Assembly: GCF_000716605.1 (NCBI RefSeq) | Contig: NZ_JNXE01000004.1 | Span: 351,795-415,794 of the forward strand | Direction: 5' to 3' | Source of the DNA: Streptomyces sp. NRRL F-525 | GTDB lineage: Bacteria > Actinomycetota > Actinomycetes > Streptomycetales > Streptomycetaceae | DNA length: 64,000 nt | Shown here: positions 26,338 through 36,600 of the stretch, piece after piece | Position numbering within the stretch: the stretch's first letter is position 1 | Layout: each line of letters opens with the position of its first letter | The notes under the pieces: model-generated | Database searches by the model: none | Seen by the model: the letters and a program-made list of their open reading frames with translations, nothing else | Told to the model about the DNA's origin: nothing | Translations under genes and position numbers: made by a program

Positions 26338-28086
26338 ATGTCGACCGCCGTGCCGGGAAGAACAGCAGGAGCGAGCGGGGACGAACCCGAGGCGGTCCGG
26401 CCGGGCCGCGCGCCGGTTCTGCCCCGCGGTACCGGCACCACCGCGGCACGCATCGGCGTACTGACCGTCTGCCAGGCCGCCCTGATGGTGGGCTTCGGAC
26501 TCCTGATCACGGGCCCGGCCAAGAACGTGTGGCCGTTGACGGTGGAGGACCACGTCGACGAGGGGTTCGAGCGGATCCGTACCAGCACGCTGACCACGCT
26601 GTCGTACGTCGGCTCGGAGGCGGGCAACACCCTCACGGTGATCGCCATCACCCTGCTGAGCTGCGTGGCGATGTTGCTCCTGCCCCGGCTGCCGATGTGG
26701 CGTCAGGCGGTCTTCCTCGCCGTCGCCGTCTCGCTCCAGGCACTCGTGTTCCTGGCCGTCACCCTGTCGGTGGACCGGAACCGCCCGCAGGTGCACCGCC
26801 TCGACGCCTCCCCGCCGACGTCCAGTTACACCTCCGGCCACACCGGCGCGGCCACCGCGCTGTATGCCGGACTCGCGGTGCTCGTGCTGTCCCGGGTGCG
26901 CAGGCCCTGGCGGTGGCCGCTGGCCGGGCTGCTGTTCCTCCTGCCGCTGGTCGTCGGTGTCTCCCGCCTCTACCGGGGCATGCACCACCCCACGGACGTG
27001 ATCGGCGGCATGGCCAACGGCGCCCTGTCCCTGCTGATCGTCGGCCGCGCCCTGTTCACCGACGCGTCCGTGGCCGCCGTTCCCGCGCAGCGGACCGGGC
27101 CCGCCGACACGACCGCGCGGGCCGAGGAACGCGAGCCCGGCAGCACCGCCGTGATCTTCAACCCCACGGTGACCGACGCGGCGGCCCGCGAGAAACTGCG
27201 GCGGATCCTGGAACAACACGGCCACCGCGCACCGGAGTTCATCGAGACCACGGCCGACGACCCCGGCACCGGCCAGGCGTCCGGAGCGGTCCGTGACGGA
27301 GCGGAACTGGTCGTGGTCTGCGGCGGCGACGGAACCGTCCGCGCGGCCGCCGACGCCCTGGCCGGCAGTGGCGTACCGCTCGTCGTGGTGCCCTGCGGCA
27401 CCGGCAACCTGCTGGCCCGCAACCTCGGCCTGCCGCTCACCCCCACGACCGCGCTCGACACCGCCCTGTCCGGCACCCCGCACCGCATCGACCTCGGACG
27501 CATCGAGGGAGACGGCCTCGCACCCACCCACTTCACCGCGATGTCCGGGGCCGGACTCGACGCCGCGATGCTGGAACACACCGACGACCGCGCCAAGTCC
27601 GCCGTCGGCTGGCTCGCCTACGTCCTCGCCACCGTCGGCACCCTGCGCACACCCCGGATGCGGCTGACGGTCCGGCTCGACGACGAGCCCCTCCTGCACC
27701 GCACGGCCCGCATGGTCCTCCTCGCCAACGTCGGCACCGTACAAGGCGGTCTGACGCTCCTCCCGGCGGCCCGGCCCGACGACGGGGTGCTCGACCTGCT
27801 GATCCTGGACCCGCGCGGCCCCGGCGGCTGGCTGCGCGCCCTGGGCATCCTGATGCGCGGCCGCGGGCGGAACGCGCGGCCCACGACCGTGGAGACGCTC
27901 GTCCCCGAGGGCACCGGCACGAAGGGCGTACCGGTGGAGTTCCGCACCTTCCGACGGGCCGAACTCACCTTCGCCGTACCGCAGTCGCGCGAACTCGACG
28001 GCGACCCGGTGTCCCACGGCCGGCGGCTCACCGCCGAAGTCAGCCCCGGCGCGCTGACCGTGCTGCTGCCCACCCGGGAGAAGTGA
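26338..28086 (+). CDS. PAP2 phosphatase - diacylglycerol-kinase-type lipid kinase fusion
   Basis: A 582-residue two-domain membrane protein. Residues 1-250 contain about six helices and the PAP2 phosphatase motifs: DRNRPQVHR, SSYTSGHTGAA (Ser166-Gly167-His168) and GVSRLYRGMHHPTDVIGG. From about residue 265 comes a soluble DAGK/LCB5-type lipid kinase domain: AVIFNPTVTDAAAREKL, VCGGDGTVRAAAD (GGDGT at 329-333), PCGTGNLLARNLGLP and LANVGTVQGG. The pairing suggests that one protein both dephosphorylates and phosphorylates lipids at the membrane, such as phosphatidate or undecaprenyl-type lipids. ATG 26338 follows GGGAG; a GTG at 26326 is possible. The next gene starts immediately at the stop codon, and two more membrane genes follow. 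Confidence 0.9.
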   Translation: MSTAVPGRTAGASGDEPEAVRPGRAPVLPRGTGTTAARIGVLTVCQAALMVGFGLLITGPAKNVWPLTVEDHVDEGFERIRTSTLTTLSYVGSEAGNTLTVIAITLLSCVAMLLLPRLPMWRQAVFLAVAVSLQALVFLAVTLSVDRNRPQVHRLDASPPTSSYTSGHTGAATALYAGLAVLVLSRVRRPWRWPLAGLLFLLPLVVGVSRLYRGMHHPTDVIGGMANGALSLLIVGRALFTDASVAAVPAQRTGPADTTARAEEREPGSTAVIFNPTVTDAAAREKLRRILEQHGHRAPEFIETTADDPGTGQASGAVRDGAELVVVCGGDGTVRAAADALAGSGVPLVVVPCGTGNLLARNLGLPLTPTTALDTALSGTPHRIDLGRIEGDGLAPTHFTAMSGAGLDAAMLEHTDDRAKSAVGWLAYVLATVGTLRTPRMRLTVRLDDEPLLHRTARMVLLANVGTVQGGLTLLPAARPDDGVLDLLILDPRGPGGWLRALGILMRGRGRNARPTTVETLVPEGTGTKGVPVEFRTFRRAELTFAVPQSRELDGDPVSHGRRLTAEVSPGALTVLLPTREK

Positions 28087-29040
28087 ATGGGCACCGCCAC
28101 CAAGGTCCCCGAGACCCGCGACATGACCGGCGAGGACCTCTCGGCCGACGAGGCCCTGACGTCGCTGCGCCGCTACGGCCGCTGGCCGCTGCTGCGCGAC
28201 TCCTTCGTCCGGTTCCGCTACGCCGACGGCTTCAGCCACTCCCGCGCGCTCGCCCTGCAGACGGTGCTGGCGGTCATCCCGCTGGCCATCGCCTTCGTCG
28301 GCCTCTCCACCGCGCTGCACACGGAGAACATCGGGAGACTCGCCGAACTGACCATCCACCGGATCGCCCAGGGGCCCAGCGCCGACGTCGTCGACGACGC
28401 ACTGGACCGAAGCCGCCACAGCGCGGGCGACGGTGACGAGATCGCCCTCTGGTTCGGCCTGCTCTTCTCCCTGGTCAACGTCACCACCGCGATGTGCCAG
28501 ATCGAACGCGGCGCCAACCGGATCTACGGCAACGAACGCGACCGCCCCTTCCACCAGAAGTACCTGCGCGGGCTCGTGATGTCGCTGAGCGCCGGGATCC
28601 CGCTCGGACTCGGGTTCGTCGTGATGGTGGCCGGCGGCGACCTGGCCGCCGCGGCGGCGACGGTGTACCACCTGGACGGCGACGCCAGGACCGCCTGCGA
28701 GATCCTGCGCTGGCCCTTCGGTCTGCTCCTCGCCCTCCTCTCGGCCAGCGCGATCTTCCGCCGTTCCCCCCGCCGCCGCCAGCCCGGCTACACCTGGCTG
28801 GCCTTCGGCGCCGCCGTCTACCTCGTCCTGTGGACGGCCCTGACCTGGGTGCTGAGCCTGTACCTGGACATCAGCGGGTCCTTCGACACGATCTACGGCC
28901 CGCTCAGCGCCTTCATGTCCCTGCTGCTCTGGGCCTACCTGACGTCCATCGCCCTCTTTCTGGGCCTGTCCTTCGCCGCGCAGCTGGAGGCCGCGCGGGC
29001 GCTGCGGCCCGGTCCGATCTCAGCCGACCCGGGAGTCTGA
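28087..29040 (+). CDS. YihY/BrkB-family membrane protein
   Basis: A 317-residue protein with six predicted helices and the BrkB family features: DSFVRFRYADGFSHSRALAL near the start, QTVLAVIPLAIAFVGLS, QIERGANRIYGNERDRP, KYLRGLVMSLSAGIPLGLGF and LLLWAYLTSIALFLG. The family has been tied to membrane or envelope integrity, but no biochemical activity is agreed upon. The ATG follows the preceding stop without a gap and its own stop abuts the next ATG, so it is translated with the two PAP2-containing proteins. This supports an envelope-lipid role. Confidence 0.88.
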   Translation: MGTATKVPETRDMTGEDLSADEALTSLRRYGRWPLLRDSFVRFRYADGFSHSRALALQTVLAVIPLAIAFVGLSTALHTENIGRLAELTIHRIAQGPSADVVDDALDRSRHSAGDGDEIALWFGLLFSLVNVTTAMCQIERGANRIYGNERDRPFHQKYLRGLVMSLSAGIPLGLGFVVMVAGGDLAAAAATVYHLDGDARTACEILRWPFGLLLALLSASAIFRRSPRRRQPGYTWLAFGAAVYLVLWTALTWVLSLYLDISGSFDTIYGPLSAFMSLLLWAYLTSIALFLGLSFAAQLEAARALRPGPISADPGV

Positions 29041-29856
29041 ATGGTGGTCCGCGCCACGGCCCAACGTCTCGGTGACCTCCGTCGCCGCCGGGCGGCCGAC
29101 CGGAGATTCGGCGTCCATCTCCTCGGTTCGGTCGCCGTCGCCGCCGTAGCCGCTGTCCCGTTCGGCCTGCTGCTCGTCCTGGTCGAGGGCCGCTGGCAGC
29201 CGCTGCGGAGTCTCGACGCGCGCACGGCACGGCGGTTGAACGAGACCGCGCTCGATCATCCGGCATGGACGGACGTCCTGCGCTTCCTGTCCGACCGGGT
29301 GTGGGACCCGGTCACCCTGCGGACGATCGTCGCGCTGCTGACCGTGTGGCTGCTGTACCGCCGGGCCTGGCGCCTCGCCGCCTGGTCCGCCGTGACGGCC
29401 ACGGCCGGCGGCCTGATCGGGCTGCTGGTCAAGACGGTGGTCGAGCGGGCCCGGCCGTCCCTGGAGGACCCGGTCGCGCACGCGCCGGGATTCTCCTTCC
29501 CCTCGGGACACGCGATGACCGCGACCACCTCGTTCGCCATCCTGCTCTTGGTGCTGCTGCCCCTGGTGCCGCGCGCCCTGCGGCCGCTGTGCTGGGCCAT
29601 CGCGGTGGTGTCCGTGCTCGGTGTCGGCTTCACCCGGATCGCCCTCGGCGTCCACTGGTTCAGCGATGTCGTGGGCGGCTGGCTCCTGGGCCTCGCCGTC
29701 GTGGCCCTCACGACCTGGGCCTTCGAGGCCTGGCGCACCGACGCGGGCCGTGACCCTGCCGGGCTGAGCGAGGGCCTGGAGCCCGAACTCACCGGCGCCC
29801 ACCCCGAACCCGGCCCCGCCGTCCGGAAGCATCACGGCGGATCCGTACGAGACTGA
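29041..29856 (+). CDS. PAP2-superfamily phosphatase
   Basis: A 271-residue membrane phosphatase. PAP2 motifs are in order: KTVVERARPSLEDPV (K-x6-RP), FSFPSGHAMTAT (PSGH) and RIALGVHWFSDVVGGW (R-x5-H-x3-D), between six hydrophobic segments. The C-terminal tail after about residue 235 is hydrophilic. Family members dephosphorylate phosphatidic acid or undecaprenyl pyrophosphate on the outer face of the membrane. It is the third gene of a gap-free trio, so the operon has two PAP2 domains and one lipid kinase domain. Confidence 0.92.
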   Translation: MVVRATAQRLGDLRRRRAADRRFGVHLLGSVAVAAVAAVPFGLLLVLVEGRWQPLRSLDARTARRLNETALDHPAWTDVLRFLSDRVWDPVTLRTIVALLTVWLLYRRAWRLAAWSAVTATAGGLIGLLVKTVVERARPSLEDPVAHAPGFSFPSGHAMTATTSFAILLLVLLPLVPRALRPLCWAIAVVSVLGVGFTRIALGVHWFSDVVGGWLLGLAVVALTTWAFEAWRTDAGRDPAGLSEGLEPELTGAHPEPGPAVRKHHGGSVRD

Positions 29857-30257
29857 CGACCGAGTCCGCGAGATCCATGGACCGGGCTGTTCCGACGGAG
29901 CGCCGGGTGGGCCATCGGGCACATCGTCCGTGGTCAAGTCGGCTCCGGAAAGAGCGCCGTGCGCAACACCCTTGGCCAGCGGGCGAGTTCCGCGCACCGG
30001 AACTGACGCGGGCGTCACCGACCAGGCGCGTCGCAACTCTGCCTCGGCGCAATGAGCAGCAGCATCACAACGGCGACAGCACCTGTTTGACGAGCCGTCA
30101 GTAAATGACAGTGCCTCAGAATTGTATGAAGCGGCAGAAGTTGGACTGCCTGGGCGCGGTCGGTACGGCGATCGTGGCATGCTGCGATGTCGAGGCCCGC
30201 ACGGGCAGTCGGCGCCCGGGCCGCGCAGACCCTGGGCGGGGTGGGGAAGGCGGTCGG
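29857..30257. other. Intergenic region upstream of the LAL regulator
   Basis: About 400 bases between the PAP2 gene and the LAL gene. Small reading frames exist but lack codon bias or recognisable domains. AT-richer stretches near 30085-30135 (TTGACG at 30087, then AGAATTGTATGAAG) are the likeliest promoter region, though I cannot fit a convincing -35/-10 pair. A longer start for the LAL gene is possible but less likely than 30258. Confidence 0.4.
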
Positions 30258-33254
30258 ATGGAGCGCTCTGGGGAGGAGCGCCTCCCGCGCGTGCTGCCCG
30301 GCCTCAGCGCTCCGCGTTTCGTCGGCCGAGCGGCCGAACTGCACCGGCTGACGGACGCCCTGGCCCGGCCGCCAGCCGCGGTCCTCGTCGAGGGCGAGGC
30401 CGGAATCGGCAAGAGCCGACTCGTCCAGGAGGCGCTGGAGGAGCCCGGTATCGCCGCCCGACGGCCGCTGTCCGCCATGTGCCCCCCGTTCCGGGAGGCC
30501 CTCACCCTGGGCCCGGTCGTCGATGCCGCCCGTGAGGCCCGGCCCGACGTGGCGGAGCTGGCCCTCACTCCCCTCGCCGGGGTACTGCGGCCGCTGTTCC
30601 CCGAGTGGACGCAGGACCTGCCGCCGTCGCCCGAGACGCTGTCGGACGCGGGCGCCGCCCGGCACCGGCTCTTCCGCGCACTGGCCGAACTGCTGGACGC
30701 CATGGGCGTCGGCGTCCTGGTCCTGGAGGACGTCCACTGGGCCGACGAAGCCACCCTGGACTTCCTGATGTTCCTCGCCTCCCGCCGGTCCCGCCGGACG
30801 AGCCTGGTGCTGACCTACCGTCCCGAGGACGTGGCGCCGGATTCCACGCTGATGCGGCTGACCTCCCGGCCCCCGGCCGGCACCGGGTACGTACGGATCG
30901 GCCTCGGCGCGCTGGACGTGCCGCAGACCGCCGAGCTGATGTCGTCGATGCTGGACGGGGAGCACGTCTCCGAGGCGTTCGCGTCGTTCCTCCAGGAGCG
31001 GACCGACGGTGTGCCGCTGGCGATCGAGGAGTCCGTCCGGCTGCTGCGCGACCGGGCCGATCTGGTCCGGCGCGACGGCGAGTGGGTGCGCAGGACGCTG
31101 GCCGACATCGCCGTGCCGCCCACCATCCGGGACGCGGTCGCCGAGCGTGCCTCGCGTCTCACCCCGGTCGCGCAACGCGTGCTCCAGGCCGCCTCCGTGC
31201 TCGCCGAACCGGTCGGCTCGGCCGTCCTCGCGACGGTGAGCGGGCTCCCGAACAACGTTGTCGGCGAGGCTGTGGACGCCGCCGTACGCAGTGGACTGCT
31301 CGGCGAGGACCGTGCCGCCCGGGTCCGCTTCCGGCACGCGCTGGCCGCCCATGCGGTGTACGACATGACGCCCGCGCCCGACCGGCGAGCCCTGCACCGG
31401 GAAGCGGGCCGCGCGCTGCGGGCCGTGACACCGCAGCCGGTGGCCCGGCTCGCCCACCACTACCGGGAGGCGGGCGACATCGGACAGTGGCGTCAGTACG
31501 CCGAACGGACCGCGGACCTCGCCCTGGCCTCCGGGGACCATCGCACCGCCGTCGGGCTGCTGCACGAGTTGCTCACCGAGAGCGATCCGCCCGCCGCCTC
31601 GGTGGCCCGGTGGGCACAGAAGATGCCGGTCCTGGCCTTCAACGGGCTCGTGGGCCGCGGCGATCTGACCCGCGCGCTGCGCAGAGTGCTGGACACAGAG
31701 GCGCTCGCCCCGCACGACCGGGCGGCCGTCCGCACCCAGCTGGGGCGCATGCTGCTGCACGCGGGCGAGTACGCGGCCGGCGCGGCGGAACTGGAGCGGG
31801 CACTGCCGGACCTGGCCGGCGAACCGTTCCAGGCCGCCTGGGCGATGAACACGCTCGGCAGCCCGCCGAGCACCCTGATGACCGCCGGGGAACACCGTCG
31901 TTGGCTGGACCGGGCGGCCGACGCCGCTCGGCTGCCGATGACGGCGGACCAGCGGCTGGCTCTTGTGGTGGACCGGGCGACTGCCCTGCTGGACATGGGC
32001 GACGAGGCCGGCTGGGACGTGGCCGCGGAACTGCCTGGTACCGCGACGACCTCTGAAGGAATGATGCAGCTGGCGCGCAGCGGACTCAACATCGGTAACG
32101 GGGCCATGCGTTGGGGCCGCTACGACCAAGCCAGAGCGCTGCTGACGACCGGGCTGGCCAGGGCCGAGGGACACCGGTACCGGCGGCTGCACGACATGAT
32201 CCTGGTGACGCTGGTGCACCTGGACTGGTTCACCGGTGCCTGGGACGGACTGGCCGAGCGGGCCGCCGCCCTGGCAGAGGTGGACGAGGAGCCGCTGCTC
32301 CAGCTGGACGCCCTGCTGGTCACAGCCCTGCTGGACGGGGCGGTCGGCGGCGGCGACGCGAACCCCGGCCAAGTGGCGGTGGCCGACGGCGGGTTGGGCA
32401 CCGTCGAGGAGCGGCTGCGCCAGGTGCTCGACGCGGGGCTGCGGCGCGGCATCGTGGATGTGCCGCTGGAGCCCGCGGCCGCCCTGGCGCGGATCCGGCT
32501 CGCCGAGGGGTCGGCCGCGGAGGCGCTGGAGTTGACGGAGGGACCGGCCGACGTCGTGGCCCGCAAGAACATCTGGCTGTGGGCCACCGAGTTCGCACCG
32601 GTACGGACCGGCGCGCTTCTCGCGGTCGAACGGCCCGACCAGGCACGGCGGTTCGTCGCGGACCTGGCCGAAGGTCTCGCCGGCAAGCACCTGCCGGCAG
32701 CGCACGCGGCCCTGGAGACGTGTCTCGGAGTGCTGGCGGAAGGAGAAGGCCGCAGCGCCGAGGCGGCCACCGCGTTCGGCCGGGCCGCCACCGCCTGGAC
32801 GCGCCTGCCGCGGCCGTATGAGGCATTGCTCGCGACCGAGCGCCGGGCCGGCTGCCTGCTGACAGCGGGGGACAGGGATACCGGACTGTCCGAACTCGCC
32901 CGCGCGCAGGCCGGATTCACGGCCCTGGGAGCCCGGACCGACGCCGACCGCGTGCACGCCGCACTGCGTGCGGCCGGGGCCCCGGTACGACAGGTGTGGC
33001 GCGGTGGGCGGCGTGGCTACGGCGACCAACTGTCCCCGCGCGAGCTGGAAGTGGTCCGGCTGCTGCTCACCGGCCTGACCAACCCGGCCATCGCCCGAGC
33101 GCTCTCCCGTTCCCCGAAGACCGTTGCCGCGCAGCTGAACTCCGCGATGCGCAAATACGGAGTGACCTCGCGCACCGCACTCGCGGTCAGCCTGACCCAG
33201 GCCGGAATCACCCCGTCGGAAGGCCATGTCACCGGCGCACGCTCCGATCTTTAG
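30258..33254 (+). CDS. LuxR-family ATP-binding regulator (LAL type)
   Basis: A 998-residue large regulator. The N-terminal AAA/STAND ATPase has FVGRAAELHRL (family start), Walker A GEAGIGKSRLV (46-56) and Walker B VLEDVHWAD (about 155-163). A long TPR-like helical middle covers about residues 400-900, and the C-terminal LuxR HTH begins near 925 (LSPRELEVVRLLLTGLTNPA, IARALSRSPKTVAAQL). Such proteins activate secondary-metabolism or sugar genes when an inducer or ATP is bound. The start ATG 30258 is preceded by GGGGAAGG seven bases upstream. Downstream genes on the same strand are secreted enzymes, which it may control, but that is inferred only from position. Confidence 0.92.
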   Translation: MERSGEERLPRVLPGLSAPRFVGRAAELHRLTDALARPPAAVLVEGEAGIGKSRLVQEALEEPGIAARRPLSAMCPPFREALTLGPVVDAAREARPDVAELALTPLAGVLRPLFPEWTQDLPPSPETLSDAGAARHRLFRALAELLDAMGVGVLVLEDVHWADEATLDFLMFLASRRSRRTSLVLTYRPEDVAPDSTLMRLTSRPPAGTGYVRIGLGALDVPQTAELMSSMLDGEHVSEAFASFLQERTDGVPLAIEESVRLLRDRADLVRRDGEWVRRTLADIAVPPTIRDAVAERASRLTPVAQRVLQAASVLAEPVGSAVLATVSGLPNNVVGEAVDAAVRSGLLGEDRAARVRFRHALAAHAVYDMTPAPDRRALHREAGRALRAVTPQPVARLAHHYREAGDIGQWRQYAERTADLALASGDHRTAVGLLHELLTESDPPAASVARWAQKMPVLAFNGLVGRGDLTRALRRVLDTEALAPHDRAAVRTQLGRMLLHAGEYAAGAAELERALPDLAGEPFQAAWAMNTLGSPPSTLMTAGEHRRWLDRAADAARLPMTADQRLALVVDRATALLDMGDEAGWDVAAELPGTATTSEGMMQLARSGLNIGNGAMRWGRYDQARALLTTGLARAEGHRYRRLHDMILVTLVHLDWFTGAWDGLAERAAALAEVDEEPLLQLDALLVTALLDGAVGGGDANPGQVAVADGGLGTVEERLRQVLDAGLRRGIVDVPLEPAAALARIRLAEGSAAEALELTEGPADVVARKNIWLWATEFAPVRTGALLAVERPDQARRFVADLAEGLAGKHLPAAHAALETCLGVLAEGEGRSAEAATAFGRAATAWTRLPRPYEALLATERRAGCLLTAGDRDTGLSELARAQAGFTALGARTDADRVHAALRAAGAPVRQVWRGGRRGYGDQLSPRELEVVRLLLTGLTNPAIARALSRSPKTVAAQLNSAMRKYGVTSRTALAVSLTQAGITPSEGHVTGARSDL

Positions 33255-33336
33255 GTCATCCGCCCCATCGCGAGGACACGCGGCGACCGTCAATACTCAG
33301 TGCGCGCACGATCCCCGAGCCGGCCTGCACCTGGGC

Positions 33337-33570
33337 ATGACCGGAAGGGCGTCCATCCATCGGATGAGCAGCACACCCACCGAACCGAATTCCGGCGCAC
33401 CGAGCGCCCGTACGGACACCTCCGCCACCGGAGCGCAGCACACCGATGTGCCGCCCACCGGAGAGCGACACCCCGAACCGACGCCCGCCGCACCGGGCGT
33501 ACCCGCCGGCGACACGACGGCGGACCCCGCCTGCGCGGACGACACGTACAGCGGTTACGAACCCCTCTGA
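33337..33570 (+). CDS. Small Ser/Thr/Pro-rich acidic protein, function unknown
   Basis: 77 codons, or 68 if the second ATG (33364) is used. Its third codon positions are strongly G/C, like real genes here, and it fills the space between the LAL gene and the secreted protease. The sequence is low-complexity (MSSTPTEPNSGAPSART...) and ends CADDTYSGYEPL. It has no helix or signal that I can recognise. Neither start has a strong ribosome site. It may be a disordered small protein or a peptide precursor. Nothing ties it to a known family. Confidence 0.4.
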   Translation: MTGRASIHRMSSTPTEPNSGAPSARTDTSATGAQHTDVPPTGERHPEPTPAAPGVPAGDTTADPACADDTYSGYEPL

Positions 33571-33614
33571 TCCGGGCCCGATCGGGTCCTGAACGTGACG
33601 AAAAGGGTGCCCCC

Positions 33615-36600
33615 TTGCTGTCCTCAAGACGTGCGCGCATGCGCGCTCCCCTCTCCCTTCTCATAGCCGGCTGTCTCGGCGCAGGAGTTCTCGCCGCGAC
33701 ACCAACCGCCGCCGCGGCCACCCCCGGTTCCTCGGCCTCCTCGTCCGACGCCGACTCCGCCAGGTCGTCCGACCTGCTCAACGCCGTGCCGCAGGACAAC
33801 GTCCCGCAGAACTACGTCCCGGCCGGCTGCAACAACCCGAGCGTCAAGGACGGCGTGGCCCAGTGCTTCGCCGACGTGCGTACCGACTCCGACCACATCG
33901 TCCGGCCTCAGGTGAGCGCGCCCCCGTCCGCGGCGTTGGGCCCGGCCGACATCCAGGCGGCCTACAGCCTTCCCGCCGGAGGTGAGGGCAGGACGGTCGC
34001 GATCGTCGACGCGTACGGCGACTCCCACGCCGAGGCGGACCTGGCCGCGTACCGCGCGTACTACGGGCTGCCCGAGTGCACCACCGCCAACTCCTGCTTC
34101 CGCAAGGTCGATCAGAGCGGTGGCACGGACTATCCCGCCGACAACGAGGGCTGGGCGCTGGAGACCGCGCTCGACCTCGACGCCGTCTCGTCCGCCTGTC
34201 CGGCGTGCAACATCCTTCTCGTGCAGGGTGATTCGGCAAGCCTCGACGACCTGGGCACCGCGGTCGACACCGCCGTACGCCTGGGCGCCAAGTACGTCTC
34301 CAATTCCTACGGTCTGCCCGGCGAGAGCGCCTCCGAGACCGCGTACGACCACCACTACGACCACCCCGGGGTGGCCGTAGTCGCGTCCACCGGCGACACC
34401 GGCCATGTCCAGAACTGGCCCGCCACCAACCCCGATGTGGTGGCCGCCGGCGGCACCCGGCTGACCCGCACCGAGGACACCGAGCGCGGCTGGACGGAGT
34501 CCGCCTGGACCTCCGGCGGATCGGGCTGCTCGCTGTACGAGGCCCAGCCCGCCTATCAGCGGGGGCTCACCACCGGCTGCGACACCCGCGCGACGGCTGA
34601 CGTCTCCGCGGTCGCCGACCCCACGACCGGCCTGGCCGTGTACGACACGGTGGGCAGGGACGGCTGGCTGCAGGTCGGCGGCACCAGCCTCTCCGCGCCG
34701 CTGATCACGGCGATGTACGCGCTGGCGGGTACTCCCGTCGAGGGCACCTACCCGGTGACCTACCCCTACATCAACGCCTCCGGGCTGACCGATGTCACCG
34801 AAGGGTCCAACGACGACTGCGGCACGGTGGTGTGCACCGCCGGCACCGGCTGGGACGGACCGACCGGTCTCGGCACCCCCGTCGGAGTGTCCGCGCTGGC
34901 CTTCGGCGTCCATGGAACGCTGTCCGGACGAGTCACCGACAGCGTGTCCGGCGCCCCGCTGGCCGGTGCGGCGCTGGCCGTCTCCGAAGAGGCGACGGGC
35001 GGCCGGGAGTACCACGTCACCACCGACGCCGAAGGCGCGTACAGCCTCCCCGTCGCCGTGGGCGAGTACCGGATCACCGCCACCGACTTCGGCTACCGGG
35101 AGAACACCAGCTCCGGAGTGGGCGTCGCCGAGAACCAGAGCACCACCGCGGACCTGACCCTGGTGAAAGTGCCGACCCGGACGGTGTCCGGCACGGTGAA
35201 GGACGGCAGCGGGCACGGCTGGCCCCTGTACTCGAAGATCACCATCGACGGCTATCCGAACGGAGCGCTCTACACCGACCCCTACACCGGCAGGTACAGC
35301 GTGGACCTTCCGGAGGAGGCCACCTACGCCGTCCATGTGGCCCCGGTCTACCCCGGCTACCGGAGCACGGACCTGAGTGTCCCGGTGGGCACCGCCGACG
35401 TACGCGCCGACGTGGCCCCGGACGTGGACCTGACGGCCTGCGTCGCACCCGGCCACGCGTACCCGGGCGCGGCCGACTTCGGAGGCTGGACCGGCACGAC
35501 GCCGGAGCACGGCTGGACGGTCGTCGATCACGGGACGGACGGCGCCACCTGGGACTTCGCCGACAGCTTCCTGGCCAACTACACGGGCGGAACCGGCAAT
35601 TGGGCCGCCGCCGACCCCTGGGGCCGGGGCGGTGTCCACGAGGACACCGAACTCGTGTCGCCCACCTTCAGTCTGGCCGGCCAGAGCGCACCCGTCCTCG
35701 GCTTCTACGCCCTCTACGCCCCCAGCACGGACTCGGTGGCCGACGTCGACCTCAGCCTCGACGCGGGCGCGACGTGGACCACGGTGTGGCACCGGGACAC
35801 GGCCGAGTTCCTGGGCCACGTCGAGGTTCCCCTGACCCAGGCCGCGAACGCGAAGCACGTCAAGGTGCGCTTCCACTACTCCGGCAGCGGCCTGTCGATC
35901 TGGCAGCTCGACACCGTCACCGTCGGCTCCTGCGCGGCGGTGAGCGGAGGGATCGTCGCCGGGAAGGTCGTCGACGGCAACACGGGTGACGCCATCACGC
36001 CCGCCACCGTCACCGACACCGCCGACGGCTACACCACGGCGACCACCATGGCGACCCCCGACGACCTGGCGTCCGACGGCTACTACTGGCTGTTCAGCAC
36101 CCCCGTCGGACGGCACACATACCGGACCGCCGCCGCCCGCTACACCACCTCGACCGGCACCCTCACCACGCGGCCGGACAAGGTCAACCGGTTCGACCGC
36201 ACGCTCAAGGCGGGCCGCCTGGCGGTGAGTTCGGCCGGTCTCTCCGTCAGCGAGGCGCTGGGCGGGTCAGGGAGCAAGAAGGTCACCTTCACCAACAAGG
36301 GGCAGGCGCCGCTGCACGTCAACCTCGGTGAGCAGAGCACCGGTTACACCTCACCGGACGGGATCTCCACGACCACGTCGGACGTGTCGGCAGGCGCTCC
36401 GACGCTGCGCGTGAAGGGCAACTACTCACCCGGACCGGTGAGTTCCATCTCCTCGGCCCCGAAGAGCACGTCGAGCGGCCCCTCGGCCACGGCATCGACC
36501 GGCCCCTGGACCGGCATCGCCGACTACCCCGAGCCCGTCATGGACAACGCCGTGGGCACCTACCAGGGCAAGGTCTACTCCGTCGCCGGAGTCTCCGGAC

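Noticed and set aside
24280-28671. A 1463-codon open frame on the minus strand
   Set aside because: It lies opposite well-supported ABC-ATPase and lipid-kinase genes with conserved motifs. High GC gives long antisense frames, and its translation is low-complexity Gly/Arg/Val.
30015-33293. A 1092-codon minus-strand frame opposite the LAL regulator
   Set aside because: The plus strand has Walker motifs and a LuxR HTH. The minus frame has none and is compositionally biased.
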